A stretch of DNA of 64,000 nucleotides. Origin: Caldithrix sp964598255 (GTDB lineage: Bacteria > Calditrichota > Calditrichia > Calditrichales > Calditrichaceae). The notes under the pieces are model-generated. The model had not been told where the DNA came from, made no database searches, and saw nothing but the letters and a program-made list of their open reading frames with translations. The stretch spans positions 1 to 64,000 of the forward strand of contig CAZRBA010000055.1 in NCBI GenBank assembly GCA_964598255.1. Direction: 5' to 3'. Numbering within the stretch: the first letter of the stretch is position 1; the number at the start of each line of letters is the position of its first letter. Below, one piece after another: positions 33,794 to 43,340 of the stretch. The translations under genes were made by a program, and so were the position numbers.

Positions 33794-36289
33794 TTAAGAT
33801 TTGCTTTGCGGGAGTAAAATGCTGACGGTTGTGCCTATTTTTTCTTTCGAATAAATCATAATACGGCCACCATGGTCTTCTATTATCTTTTTTGCAATGG
33901 CAAGTCCCATACCGGTTCCATCCATTTTTGTTGTAAAAAAGGGCTCAAAAACAACTTCCTTAACAGAAGCTTTAATGCCTGGTCCGTTATCTTCGATTTC
34001 TAACTGAACCAATTGCCTGTCAAAATTTTCAAAATCCTGTACTAAAGCGGTACCGATTCGAATATGCCCTTTCCCTTTCATGGCATCAATTGCGTTTTCG
34101 ATGATCACATGCAGAACAATTTCCAGTTGTCTCGGATCCGCCCACAAAGATGTAATGTCAGAATCAAATTCGAAGTCAATATGTAAATTTCCGTTAAGCA
34201 ACGGATTAAATCGGGTAATACTGTTGCGAATGATTTCATGGAGATCGATCCATTGGAACTTGGGGGTTTCCAGGTTGACGAATTTCAAAAAATTATTGGT
34301 TATTTGACGCACTTTATTCATTTCGGTTTGCATCATCCGAATGTCGTCATGGATTTCTTCTTTTTCGGGAATATCGATTTCTGAAAGTCGCATTTGTAAT
34401 GCTTTAAGATTTAAGCTAATGGTAGAAAGCGGCTGTTTAATATCATGAGCCATTTTTTGCACCGAACGGCTCCATACTTTTAATCGGTCGCTCAGAATCG
34501 GTTGGGTATGGTCGTAAATTTCGACCAGATAGGCATAAACAAAACGGAAAGGAGAAATAAAGGGAGTGAAGATAATTTCACCTTTAAACGATTGGTTCGA
34601 ATCATTAATATTAAGCTCGCATTGAAAAGGTTTTTGAAGTTTAAAAACCTGTTGAAAACATTTGATGATGGGCGCATGGTTTATAAAAATTTTATTAAAG
34701 TACCGTTTTCTTAAAATAGGTTCGGCAGGATGCAGCAATTCCGCTACGCGGTTATTATAATAAAAAACCCGGCCTTTGCAATCCAAAAGCATAATACCTT
34801 GACTGGATTTGCGCAGAGAGAAAATAAAAAAAGTAAGGTAAATATTTAAAAAAGTCATAATACGATGTAGCAGCAACAGAAGAATAAAAACCAAAACCGT
34901 GATGCCTATTAAGACAAAAGGGAATAAGGCAAAATTATTTTTTTTCTTTAAGGAAAAAAGGTAATTGAATTTGGAATTAATCAATGCAAATTCAATAGGT
35001 GCGTTAGGACCATTGTACCTTTTATACCAAAAAGGAAGTATTCTTCCTTTAATGGGAAATCGGGCTATGATTTTTAGGTTTTGATTAATTATCAAAAACT
35101 CGTTTGGGAGCAGATATAAGATGTAGCTTTTCCCATCCCTGTTTAAATTGTTTAATAATAACAGTGCCAGAATTCTTTTTCGTATTTTGATTTCTTGTAA
35201 AATATTAAGATGTGGATCAAGCTTGATTAGTTTTCCGTTCACACTATAAGAATAGATAATCGGTTCTGCTGAGGTTCGGTCGATAAACGAAAGTTTTAAA
35301 TTAAAGTTGTTTAGGGCCTTTTTCCGAATAATTTTCCCGGCCGCATCCATGAGATAAAGAAAATCCGGTAATGATTTTTCACCGGCATAAGTGTAACTAA
35401 TCAATAAATTATGCTTACCGTTTATTTCTAACGGTTGACAAGAAATTAGGGATGGAAATTCTCCAAAGCTTTTGGGCGGGATTACAAAATGTAGTTGTAA
35501 ATCGAAAATAAATAACCATGATTTGAAATCCGTATATTTTGTTTTTTTATGAATGTTTCCGGTCGCATGACCCGACACAATTATTTCCGGTTTCCCGTCA
35601 CCGGTTAAATCATAAAGCAACATATCATTAATACCGGAATCAAATTTGACGCGGTTGATTATGCGGCGCGTAACAATATCATAAATAAACACACCGCGCG
35701 GATGTTGTGAAAACCCGGAATGGATGGCAAAAACGATTTCCGGTATCCAATCATTATCCACATCCAACAAACGGCAAAATATTTCCTTTATGTCCCATAA
35801 ATGATATGGATTTGGTTTTTGTACGCCTAAAATATACTGCCGTTTCAATATCCATTTTTTCAAATTTACATTAATAACCGATACATAAAGCGAATCTTCG
35901 TGTTGGGTGAACACAAGCATTTCGTCATATCCGTCACCCGTATAGTCGCCAAAAAAAATCCATTTGATATTCAACGAATCTTTAAAATTAAATTGATCGA
36001 TAATTTTATAGGTGCCCTGCGTATAAGGTGAAATAAGAAGGTAGTATTCCTGAGTAGTTTTTTTATTCATGATTTGTACTTTTTCGCTGAAGCCATCCTG
36101 ATTAAAATCGTGATATAAAATTAAGCCAGCTTCATAAACAGGACTTTTATCCTTAACTTGCACTTTGTAAGGGTAGGTAAGGTAGGAGATTGCCAAAGAA
36201 GTTATTAGGGCTACGGTTAAAGATATCAAAATAAATAATAAATAAAGCTGTCGTAATGATTTGACTTCAAAATGAAGTACCTTAGCCAT
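33794..36289 (-). CDS. Sensor histidine kinase with extracytoplasmic FG-GAP/VCBS-like propeller and PAS domain
   Basis: 831 residues. TM1 at about 15-38; a large periplasmic domain (40-450) with repeated calcium-loop-like motifs DFNQDG (61), DYTGDG (115), DVDND (176), DLTGDG (227) and NLNRDG (381), the layout of FG-GAP/VCBS propeller blades; TM2 at about 454-490; PAS (about 495-600, SSQGIMLLDCKGRVFYYNNR); HisKA with H614 in KMAHDIKQPL; and HATPase (about 700-830: ENAIDAM, EDNGPGI, FEPFFTTKMDGTGMGLAI). Partner of the regulator gene that follows. A propeller-type sensor might bind a polysaccharide, protein or calcium; the ligand is unknown. Confidence 0.92.
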   Translation of the reverse strand: MAKVLHFEVKSLRQLYLLFILISLTVALITSLAISYLTYPYKVQVKDKSPVYEAGLILYHDFNQDGFSEKVQIMNKKTTQEYYLLISPYTQGTYKIIDQFNFKDSLNIKWIFFGDYTGDGYDEMLVFTQHEDSLYVSVINVNLKKWILKRQYILGVQKPNPYHLWDIKEIFCRLLDVDNDWIPEIVFAIHSGFSQHPRGVFIYDIVTRRIINRVKFDSGINDMLLYDLTGDGKPEIIVSGHATGNIHKKTKYTDFKSWLFIFDLQLHFVIPPKSFGEFPSLISCQPLEINGKHNLLISYTYAGEKSLPDFLYLMDAAGKIIRKKALNNFNLKLSFIDRTSAEPIIYSYSVNGKLIKLDPHLNILQEIKIRKRILALLLLNNLNRDGKSYILYLLPNEFLIINQNLKIIARFPIKGRILPFWYKRYNGPNAPIEFALINSKFNYLFSLKKKNNFALFPFVLIGITVLVFILLLLLHRIMTFLNIYLTFFIFSLRKSSQGIMLLDCKGRVFYYNNRVAELLHPAEPILRKRYFNKIFINHAPIIKCFQQVFKLQKPFQCELNINDSNQSFKGEIIFTPFISPFRFVYAYLVEIYDHTQPILSDRLKVWSRSVQKMAHDIKQPLSTISLNLKALQMRLSEIDIPEKEEIHDDIRMMQTEMNKVRQITNNFLKFVNLETPKFQWIDLHEIIRNSITRFNPLLNGNLHIDFEFDSDITSLWADPRQLEIVLHVIIENAIDAMKGKGHIRIGTALVQDFENFDRQLVQLEIEDNGPGIKASVKEVVFEPFFTTKMDGTGMGLAIAKKIIEDHGGRIMIYSKEKIGTTVSILLPQSKS

Positions 36290-36533
36290 GATAAAATGCC
36301 TTTAATGTATTGAAAGATTATTCAAAAGGGTGATTATAAGTTTATCTGGAAGATAGTGGATCAAAAAATAAATAGCAAGTGCTAAAATACAAAACAACAA
36401 GTAAATAAAATTTTAGCGGGACTTTTTAACAATCCCCCGATTTTTATTCAATTTGAAGACGGAGGAATTATTTCTTAACTTAAACGTTTCTTTAAGGAAA
36501 TGTGATTTTCGGAACTTAAAAAGCAAACGAAAT

Positions 36534-37898
36534 ATGCAAAGATTGGATTTGATCGAAACCGGAAAAATTTTAGCGGATTTATCGCATTATATTCAAACCT
36601 GGCAACCTAAAAAACGGACTATAGAACGGGTTGAATTCGAAGTAGGTTCCATCGATCCTTTGTTGTGGCTTTCGCACCTGAATGACGTGCAAAAAGTTTA
36701 TTGGAGCGATCGCGACCGAAAAACGGAAATAGCCGGAATCGGTAGTGCGCTGGAGTTCAAAGGTGAACACATTAGTCAATTGGATGCCAATATCGCCTCC
36801 ATGGAAGCGTTTACCAAAGGAGAAAAACGCCTTAAATTTTTCGGCGGCCTACGTTTTTCCGCATACCAAAACGGTGACAAAACCTGGCAAGCTTTTCCTT
36901 GCTTTCGTTTTCATTTGCCGGTTTTCGAGTTGGTGCGCCGCTCGGATCGTTATTACTTTGTTTGTAACTTGTATGGCAATCCGCGGCAAAATATTTCCCA
37001 AATACGTACCACTTACTTGCATTCTTTGCAACGGCTTTTTCCGGGTAATGGTAAGCCCAAACCACTTATTGAACGGGTCGGTCGGAGCGATAATCCGAAT
37101 AAAGAAGAATGGATCGAAAACATCCGCCTGGCGTTGGAAGCTTTACATGAAAATCCTTTGGAAAAGGTGGTTCTCGCCCGGAAAACCGAATTGGTGGTAA
37201 ATCATCCGCTAAAAGCCGAATGGCTGTTACGGCAATTGCGCGTTTCGAATCCTAATTCTTTTCTCTTCCTTTTCCAACCCGATTCCCGCAATGCTTTTTT
37301 GGGTAGTACGCCCGAACGTCTTTTTAAACGATCCGGTCGTTACCTGGAAACCGAAGCTGTGGCCGGTACGCGTCGCCGTGGTCGCACCCCCGATGAAGAC
37401 CAAAAACTGAAAAATGATTTGTTAGGTTGCGAGAAGGATTTACGCGAGCATGATTATGTGGTTCGGTCCGTTGAAAAGGTGTTAATTCGGCATAGCCGTT
37501 CAATTGACAAGGATGATCGGGTCGGTATTTTAGAAAATGCCCGTGTGCAGCATTTAATGTTACGCTTTCGGGCGGAATTGAACGCGCAGGTAAGCGATGC
37601 CGATGTGCTGCGCGATTTGCATCCCACGCCTGCCGTGGGCGGTGTACCAAAAAGAGAAGCTCTTCAAAAAATCAGACAATTGGAACATTTTGATCGCGGC
37701 TGGTATGCCGGACCCGTGGGCTGGATTAGTGCAAGCGAAGCGGAATTTGCCGTTGGAATTCGTTCGGCCTTAGTGCAGGGCAATACCATTAATTTGTTTG
37801 CCGGTGCCGGAATTGTACAAGGCTCCGATCCCGAATCGGAGTGGCGCGAATTGGAAAATAAAATTGCCAATTTCATCAAAATACTTCATGCCCGATGA
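36534..37898 (+). CDS. menF: Isochorismate synthase (MenF type)
   Basis: Converts chorismate to isochorismate, first step of menaquinone synthesis. 454 residues from ATG 36534; the frame opens at TTG 36453 but the ATG gives a normal N-terminus. The chorismate-binding core is clear: LEKVVLARKTEL near 210, FLGSTPERLFKR near 256, ETEAVAGTRRRGRTPDED near 275, LHPTPAVGGVPK near 363, and FAGAGIVQGSDPESEWRELENK near the end. ATGA overlap with menD. Start of the men operon; no good ribosome-binding site is visible. Confidence 0.95.
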   Translation: MQRLDLIETGKILADLSHYIQTWQPKKRTIERVEFEVGSIDPLLWLSHLNDVQKVYWSDRDRKTEIAGIGSALEFKGEHISQLDANIASMEAFTKGEKRLKFFGGLRFSAYQNGDKTWQAFPCFRFHLPVFELVRRSDRYYFVCNLYGNPRQNISQIRTTYLHSLQRLFPGNGKPKPLIERVGRSDNPNKEEWIENIRLALEALHENPLEKVVLARKTELVVNHPLKAEWLLRQLRVSNPNSFLFLFQPDSRNAFLGSTPERLFKRSGRYLETEAVAGTRRRGRTPDEDQKLKNDLLGCEKDLREHDYVVRSVEKVLIRHSRSIDKDDRVGILENARVQHLMLRFRAELNAQVSDADVLRDLHPTPAVGGVPKREALQKIRQLEHFDRGWYAGPVGWISASEAEFAVGIRSALVQGNTINLFAGAGIVQGSDPESEWRELENKIANFIKILHAR

Positions 37899-39646
37899 AT
37901 AGTTCCGCAGAAAACATAAATAGCCTCTGGAGCGAATTGATTGTCGAAGAACTGATCCGCCACGGAATTAACTATTTTTGTATTTCTCCAGGCTCTCGCT
38001 CCACTCCTTTAACCACTGCTATTGCCCGCCATGCCCAAGCACAAAAAATCATTATTTACGACGAACGTTCGGCTGCATTTCATGCGCTGGGTTATGCCCG
38101 GGCCAGGGGGAAGCCGGCCGTTTTAATTTGTACTTCCGGCACGGCACCGGCCAATTATTTGCCTGCCGTAATCGAGGCCCGGCAGGAAAACGTGCCTTTA
38201 ATTGTTTTAAGTGCCGACCGTCCGCCCGAGCTGCGCGATTCCGGGGCCAACCAAACCGTCGATCAAATCGGACTGTTCGGAAGTTACGTAAACTGGTTTT
38301 TTGATATGCCCGCACCGGATGCGAATTTAAGTCCCGCTTTTGTACTCGATCGGGTAGACAGGTTGGTGGATAAAGCGCTTGGCCATCCGCCCGGGCCGGT
38401 GCATCTGAATTGCATGTTCCGCGAACCGTTGGCTCCGGAAAAGCAAACATTGCCTTCCCGTTATTTGAATCCGATTACCCATTGGCTTCGTTCCCGTAAA
38501 GCGTTTACCAGCGTCACCCGCAGCCGTTTGATCTCCGAGCCCGATAGATTAGATTTTCTTCTCGAAACTCTTAACCGCACCCGGAACGGATTGCTGATTG
38601 CGGGAGAACTGCCTCCTTGGGCGGACAAAATAAGCCTTTGGCGTTGTTTGCAAAAATTACAATGGCCTGTTTTTGCGGATATTACCTCCGGATTGCGGTT
38701 GGGATTTGATTGGCCCGGGTTCGTACCCCATTTCGACTTACTTTTAGCCGGAGATGCACCGCGCTTCGACACGGTGATTCACATGGGCGGACGCTTTGTT
38801 TCCAAACGTTTGTGGCAATATTTACAAACACATCCCCCGCAGGTTCATGTGCAAATTGCCTCCGGTGATCAATGGATCAATCCCTCAAAAACCGTAACGC
38901 ATCGTATTGGGATTGACTTAGGGGAATTTTGTGCGTTGGCGGAACGAAATACGGATAACAGCACTCAGGGAAAATCGTTAATTAAGCGGCTGCGTAGGCA
39001 ATCGGATGTAATTGCCGCTTTGGTTGAAGAACAGTTCGATCGGGAAACACTAACACAACCCGGCATTGCACGCACCATTGCACGCGAAATGCCCGAAGGC
39101 CATGGCTTGTTTTTGGCCAATAGTCTTTCCGTGCGTGAAATGGATATGTTCGCTGTACGCCCAAAAAAGCCCGTGTTTGTGGCCGCCAATCGCGGCGCCA
39201 GCGGAATTGACGGTAATATTTCAAGTGCTGCCGGATTTGCCGTGGGATTGCAAAAACCCGTTACGCTTCTTATCGGCGATTTGGCATTTTTACACGATTT
39301 GAACGCCCTTGGGGTGTTGCGGCGCATACGCCAGCCGCTGGTTGTGGTATTGATAAACAATGGCGGCGGGGGAATTTTCCACTGGTTGCCCATCGCGCAA
39401 TTTGACGATGTATTCGAAAACTACTTTGCCACCCCGCATTCATTCCACTTTCGGCATGCCGCGCATCAGTTCGATGTGCAATATCGGCAACCGCTTTCGC
39501 TGCCGGAATTTGTGCAAGCGTATCGTCAGGCATTGGCAAGTGGGCAACCGGCGCTTATCGAAATCAAAACCGACCGTACACTGAATGCCAAACAGTATTT
39601 TGAACTGTTAAAAGCGATTAAAGAAAAAACGGAGCCTTTGGCGTGA
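37895..39646 (+). CDS. menD: 2-succinyl-5-enolpyruvyl-6-hydroxy-3-cyclohexene-1-carboxylate synthase
   Basis: ThDP enzyme that adds the 2-oxoglutarate-derived succinic semialdehyde unit to isochorismate. 583 residues. CISPGSRSTPLTTAIARH near the N-terminus, the conserved Glu in IIYDERSAAFHALGYARA, GTAPANYLPAVIEA, and the ThDP pyrophosphate/Mg motif in the C-terminal domain (IGDLAFLHDLNAL then VLINNGGGGIF). Start overlaps menF (ATGA) and the stop overlaps the GTG of menH, so translation is coupled. Confidence 0.97.
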   Translation: MNSSAENINSLWSELIVEELIRHGINYFCISPGSRSTPLTTAIARHAQAQKIIIYDERSAAFHALGYARARGKPAVLICTSGTAPANYLPAVIEARQENVPLIVLSADRPPELRDSGANQTVDQIGLFGSYVNWFFDMPAPDANLSPAFVLDRVDRLVDKALGHPPGPVHLNCMFREPLAPEKQTLPSRYLNPITHWLRSRKAFTSVTRSRLISEPDRLDFLLETLNRTRNGLLIAGELPPWADKISLWRCLQKLQWPVFADITSGLRLGFDWPGFVPHFDLLLAGDAPRFDTVIHMGGRFVSKRLWQYLQTHPPQVHVQIASGDQWINPSKTVTHRIGIDLGEFCALAERNTDNSTQGKSLIKRLRRQSDVIAALVEEQFDRETLTQPGIARTIAREMPEGHGLFLANSLSVREMDMFAVRPKKPVFVAANRGASGIDGNISSAAGFAVGLQKPVTLLIGDLAFLHDLNALGVLRRIRQPLVVVLINNGGGGIFHWLPIAQFDDVFENYFATPHSFHFRHAAHQFDVQYRQPLSLPEFVQAYRQALASGQPALIEIKTDRTLNAKQYFELLKAIKEKTEPLA

Positions 39647-40440
39647 AGTTGCATTTTCGTTTTGAAAATCACAATGCAGTGCGCACATTGGTGCTGCTGC
39701 ATGGCTTTATGGGGCGGTCGGGTGATTGGCATTTTTTGGCTAAGCGGTTAACCGAATGCTGTAATGTGTTGCTTGTAGATTTGCCCGCACACGGAAAATC
39801 CTTGGCGCATGACGATGAAGCGTCTCAGGCATGGGAGATTTTTTTTGGTGAATTAGACGGAATTTTACAAAAGTTGCGTCTGAAGCACATTTGCCTGTTG
39901 GGCTATTCCATGGGCGGCCGGTTGGCGCTACAATGGGCCGTTAACAACCCGCAACGCACGGAAAAGCTGATTTTAGAATCGGCAAATCCTGGGATCGCCA
40001 ATGCCGAAGAACGTCGCCTGCGTTTGCAAAACGATTTGGCTTTAAGTGCCAAAATGCAGTCTCCCGAATTTGATTTCGAGCGCTTTTTGAAGGATTGGTA
40101 CGCTCAACCGCTTTTTGCAAACTTGAACCGACATCCGGCCTTTGCCGATTTGCTACGCCAACGTTTGCAAAACGATCCTTTACGTTTGGCCTGGGCATTA
40201 AACGCCTTTTCTGTAGGACGGCAGGAAAATATTTGGCCCAGGTTGGCCGATATGCGGCAACCAACCTTGCTAATTTGCGGGGCTGCGGATGAAAAATACA
40301 TGCGCATTAGCGAACGCATGCAGCGTTGCAATCCCAAATTCAAACGCCAAGTGGCCGAACATTGCGGGCATAATGTCCATTTCGAAAATCCGGAATGGTT
40401 TGCGCGACAAGTAACCACTTTTTGTACGCAAGCACCGTAA
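39643..40440 (+). CDS. menH: 2-succinyl-6-hydroxy-2,4-cyclohexadiene-1-carboxylate synthase (alpha/beta hydrolase)
   Basis: Eliminates pyruvate from the MenD product. 265 residues, alpha/beta-hydrolase fold: LLHGFMGRSGDWHFL oxyanion region, nucleophile Ser in LGYSMGGRLALQ near residue 90, Asp near 212, and His in EHCGHNVHFENP near 246. GTG start overlapping the menD stop. The men context makes MenH the best assignment. Confidence 0.93.
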   Translation: MKLHFRFENHNAVRTLVLLHGFMGRSGDWHFLAKRLTECCNVLLVDLPAHGKSLAHDDEASQAWEIFFGELDGILQKLRLKHICLLGYSMGGRLALQWAVNNPQRTEKLILESANPGIANAEERRLRLQNDLALSAKMQSPEFDFERFLKDWYAQPLFANLNRHPAFADLLRQRLQNDPLRLAWALNAFSVGRQENIWPRLADMRQPTLLICGAADEKYMRISERMQRCNPKFKRQVAEHCGHNVHFENPEWFARQVTTFCTQAP

Positions 40441-40530
40441 ACTCAATTAAACCGCATGCGGACAAATTCGGCTAAACAAAAAACATGTGCCGTTTTGAAA
40501 AATCGAAAAAACAAAAATAAAGGAGAAGGA

Positions 40531-41352
40531 ATGAGTACCGTTAACTGGCAAAAATCAGGCGAGTTTACCGACATTAAATACGAAAAGGCCGAAGGCATTG
40601 CCAAAATAACCATCAATCGGCCGGAAGTTCGTAACGCCTTTCGTCCGCTCACTGTTAAAGAGATGAGCATGGCCCTGGAAGACGCGCGTAATGATGAGGA
40701 GATTGGAGTGATTATTTTAACCGGAGAGGGAGATAAAGCCTTTTGTTCCGGTGGTGATCAAAAAATTCGCGGCGATGCAGGTTACGTAGATGAACAGGGC
40801 GTGCATCGTCTGAACGTGCTCGATTTTCAGCGTCAAATCCGTACCTGTCCCAAACCGGTTATTGCTATGGTGGCCGGTTACGCCATTGGCGGCGGGCATG
40901 TGTTGCATGTGGTTTGCGATTTGACCATTGCCGCGGACAATGCTGTTTTTGGCCAAACAGGCCCAAAAGTAGGATCGTTTGACGGCGGGTACGGAGCCAG
41001 TTACCTGGCACGTATTGTCGGCCAGAAAAAAGCCCGCGAAATTTGGTACCTGTGTCGCCAATACAATGCGCAAGAAGCTCTGGAAATGGGACTGGTAAAC
41101 ACCGTGGTGCCTTTGGAAAAACTGGAAGAAGAAACCGTAAAATGGGCCAAAGAAATTTTGCAGCATTCGCCTTTGGCCATTCGTTTGCTAAAATCGGCCT
41201 TTAATGCCGATGTGGACGGACAAACCGGATTGCAGGAATTGGCCGGTAACGCCACGTTGCTTTATTACATGACCGAAGAAGCGCAGGAAGGCCGCGATGC
41301 CTTTGTGCAAAAACGCAAACCGGATTTCTCCAAATTTCCGCGCAGACCGTAA
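40531..41352 (+). CDS. menB: 1,4-dihydroxy-2-naphthoyl-CoA synthase
   Basis: Crotonase-fold enzyme that closes the naphthoquinone ring. 273 residues from ATG 40531, which has AAAGGAGAAGG directly upstream; the in-frame extension to 40456 is discarded. Conserved blocks: INRPEVRNAFRP, FCSGGDQKIRGDAGY near 80, VAGYAIGGGHVLHVVCDLTIAADNA near 118, and GSFDGGYGASYLARIVGQKKAREIW near 152. Ninety bases separate it from menH. Confidence 0.97.
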   Translation: MSTVNWQKSGEFTDIKYEKAEGIAKITINRPEVRNAFRPLTVKEMSMALEDARNDEEIGVIILTGEGDKAFCSGGDQKIRGDAGYVDEQGVHRLNVLDFQRQIRTCPKPVIAMVAGYAIGGGHVLHVVCDLTIAADNAVFGQTGPKVGSFDGGYGASYLARIVGQKKAREIWYLCRQYNAQEALEMGLVNTVVPLEKLEEETVKWAKEILQHSPLAIRLLKSAFNADVDGQTGLQELAGNATLLYYMTEEAQEGRDAFVQKRKPDFSKFPRRP

Positions 41353-41367
41353 GGAGCGTAGTAAACA

Positions 41368-42261
41368 ATGCAAGACAAACCGCTATCTTTCTGGCAAAAA
41401 TGGTATCTGGCGGCCCGGCCCAAAACACTCTGGGCCGCTGTTGGGCCGGTTATTCTGGGCACGGCTTTGGCTTACGCAGACGGATATTTCCATTGGCCCT
41501 CGGCGCTGGCCGCTTTACTCATCGGCTTGCTAATTCAAATCGGCGCCAATTTTGCCAATGATTATTTCGATTTTGTGAACGGAGCCGATACGCACGATCG
41601 TTTGGGCCCCATGCGTTTAACGCAGGCCGGGCACATTGCACCGGAGACCATGAAAAAGGCCTTTGTTTTGGTTTTTGCTCTGGCTTTTTTGGCCGGTCTT
41701 TATTTGATTTGGCGCGGCGGATGGCCGGTTCTTATGATTGGCCTGCTGTCTATTCTTTTTGCTGTTTTGTACACCGGCGGACCCGTGCCCTTGGGGTACA
41801 TCGGTTTGGGCGATTTTTTGGCCTTTTTGTTCTTTGGGCCAGTGGCCGTTGCCGGTACCTACTACGTACAGGCCTTAACCGTAACCGGACCGGTACTTAT
41901 TGCCGGATTCGGGCCCGGGTTTCTTTCGGCTGCCATTTTGATTGTCAATAATTTTCGCGATCGCGAAACCGACAAGCAAACGGGAAAACATACCCTGGCC
42001 GTACGTTTCGGCCCGGCTTTTTCGCGCTTTGAATATGTGTTAATGATTTTGTTAGCTACTCTGGTTCCGGTATATTTGTGGCTCAATTTGCATCAACATG
42101 CCTATGCCATGGCCACTCTGCTCATCTTTATTCCGGCTTTTCCTCTTATTAAAACCATGTTCAGGCATGAAGGCGGAGTTATTTTAAATGACGTTCTGGC
42201 CGGAACGGGTAAGCTAATGCTTATTTACAGTCTCATTTTTTCCGTCGGGTGGTTGCTTTGA
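41368..42261 (+). CDS. menA: 1,4-dihydroxy-2-naphthoate octaprenyltransferase
   Basis: Membrane prenyltransferase that attaches the isoprenoid tail, giving demethylmenaquinone. 297 residues, about nine TM helices. The two Asp motifs of UbiA-type enzymes are seen: NDYFDFVNGADTHDR near residue 68 and NNFRDRETDKQTGKHTLAVRFG near 195. AAGGAGCG precedes the ATG. The last bases overlap the start of menC. Confidence 0.96.
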   Translation: MQDKPLSFWQKWYLAARPKTLWAAVGPVILGTALAYADGYFHWPSALAALLIGLLIQIGANFANDYFDFVNGADTHDRLGPMRLTQAGHIAPETMKKAFVLVFALAFLAGLYLIWRGGWPVLMIGLLSILFAVLYTGGPVPLGYIGLGDFLAFLFFGPVAVAGTYYVQALTVTGPVLIAGFGPGFLSAAILIVNNFRDRETDKQTGKHTLAVRFGPAFSRFEYVLMILLATLVPVYLWLNLHQHAYAMATLLIFIPAFPLIKTMFRHEGGVILNDVLAGTGKLMLIYSLIFSVGWLL

Positions 42262-43340
42262 TTGTGCAATCCGTACGTTTGCATCGTTTCGAACTGCCTT
42301 TAAAACGTTCTCTTTTTGTGGCGAATACATCCGTTGCCACGCGTCAGGGCGTTCTGCTAACCGTTACAACGGATTCGGCGCTCACTGCTTCTTGTGAAGT
42401 TTCGCCTCTGCCGGGTTTGCACCGAGAGACAATCGGTACCGTAATTACAGAGTTAAAAGAATTCAAACGAAGGTTCACGGGCCGCACGTTGCAGCAAGTG
42501 CCCGATAATTGGTGGGGCACGCCGCAGGTAATTTTTAAGGATTTTCCCGCCGCTCCTTCGGTGCGTTTCGCAATCGAAACCGTGTGCCTCAATCTTTGGG
42601 CGCAGCAAACCGGAAAAAAAACCTCTTGGTTTTTGGGCAAACCGTCCGCGAAAAGCATTCGGTTGAACGCCCTGCTTTTCGGTGAGCCGCCGACCGTAAT
42701 CCGACAGGCCGAAAAATATATTGCTCGGGGATTCCGCGACCTTAAAATTAAAGTTGCACGCCATGCTTTACAGGATGAATTGGACATGCTAACTCGCCTT
42801 TTGCGGGAACTTCCCCATTCCGTACGGGTACGCTTGGATGCCAATCGTTCGTGGACACTTGAACAGGCAAAAGCTTTGCAAAGCCTGCCCAAAGAACGCA
42901 TCGAATACGTGGAAGAACCGCTGCAAAATCCGTACGATATCCCCGCATTTTATCGGGCGACGGGAATTCCGGTTGCCCTGGACGAGTCATTAACATTACC
43001 GAAGGCTCACGAGCTTTTAAAGTTGCCGGGCGTAAATGCGCTTGTGCTTAAACCTACCGTATTGGGTGCAACCGAAACGTTGCGTTGGGCACAATGGGCC
43101 GAACGGCAGCGGCAAAAAATAATCCTTAGCGATACGTTTTCGTCCGGAATCGGTCTTAATATTTTGGCACACTGGGCTGCCGCGCTAAATTCTCGGGCAG
43201 CACACGGTTTAAATACCTACGACCTTCTGGCCGAAGATCTTTTGAATCAGCCGTTAAACACCGATAAAGGCCAATTGAAATTGCTTCCCGGTCATGAAAT
43301 AAACAATCGCATTCGTTGGAGCAGGTTAAACGAACTATGA
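42249..43340 (+). CDS. menC: o-Succinylbenzoate synthase
   Basis: Enolase-superfamily dehydratase giving o-succinylbenzoate. Up to 363 residues. KIKVARH (catalytic Lys region) near residue 160, metal ligands in RLDANRSW near 195, YVEEPL near 220, and ALDES near 244; Lys in LVLKPTVLG near 262. The start is uncertain: GTG 42249 overlaps menA by 13 bases, while TTG 42258 and GTG 42264 are alternatives giving almost the same protein. The stop overlaps menE (ATGA). Confidence 0.94.
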   Translation: MVALIVQSVRLHRFELPLKRSLFVANTSVATRQGVLLTVTTDSALTASCEVSPLPGLHRETIGTVITELKEFKRRFTGRTLQQVPDNWWGTPQVIFKDFPAAPSVRFAIETVCLNLWAQQTGKKTSWFLGKPSAKSIRLNALLFGEPPTVIRQAEKYIARGFRDLKIKVARHALQDELDMLTRLLRELPHSVRVRLDANRSWTLEQAKALQSLPKERIEYVEEPLQNPYDIPAFYRATGIPVALDESLTLPKAHELLKLPGVNALVLKPTVLGATETLRWAQWAERQRQKIILSDTFSSGIGLNILAHWAAALNSRAAHGLNTYDLLAEDLLNQPLNTDKGQLKLLPGHEINNRIRWSRLNEL

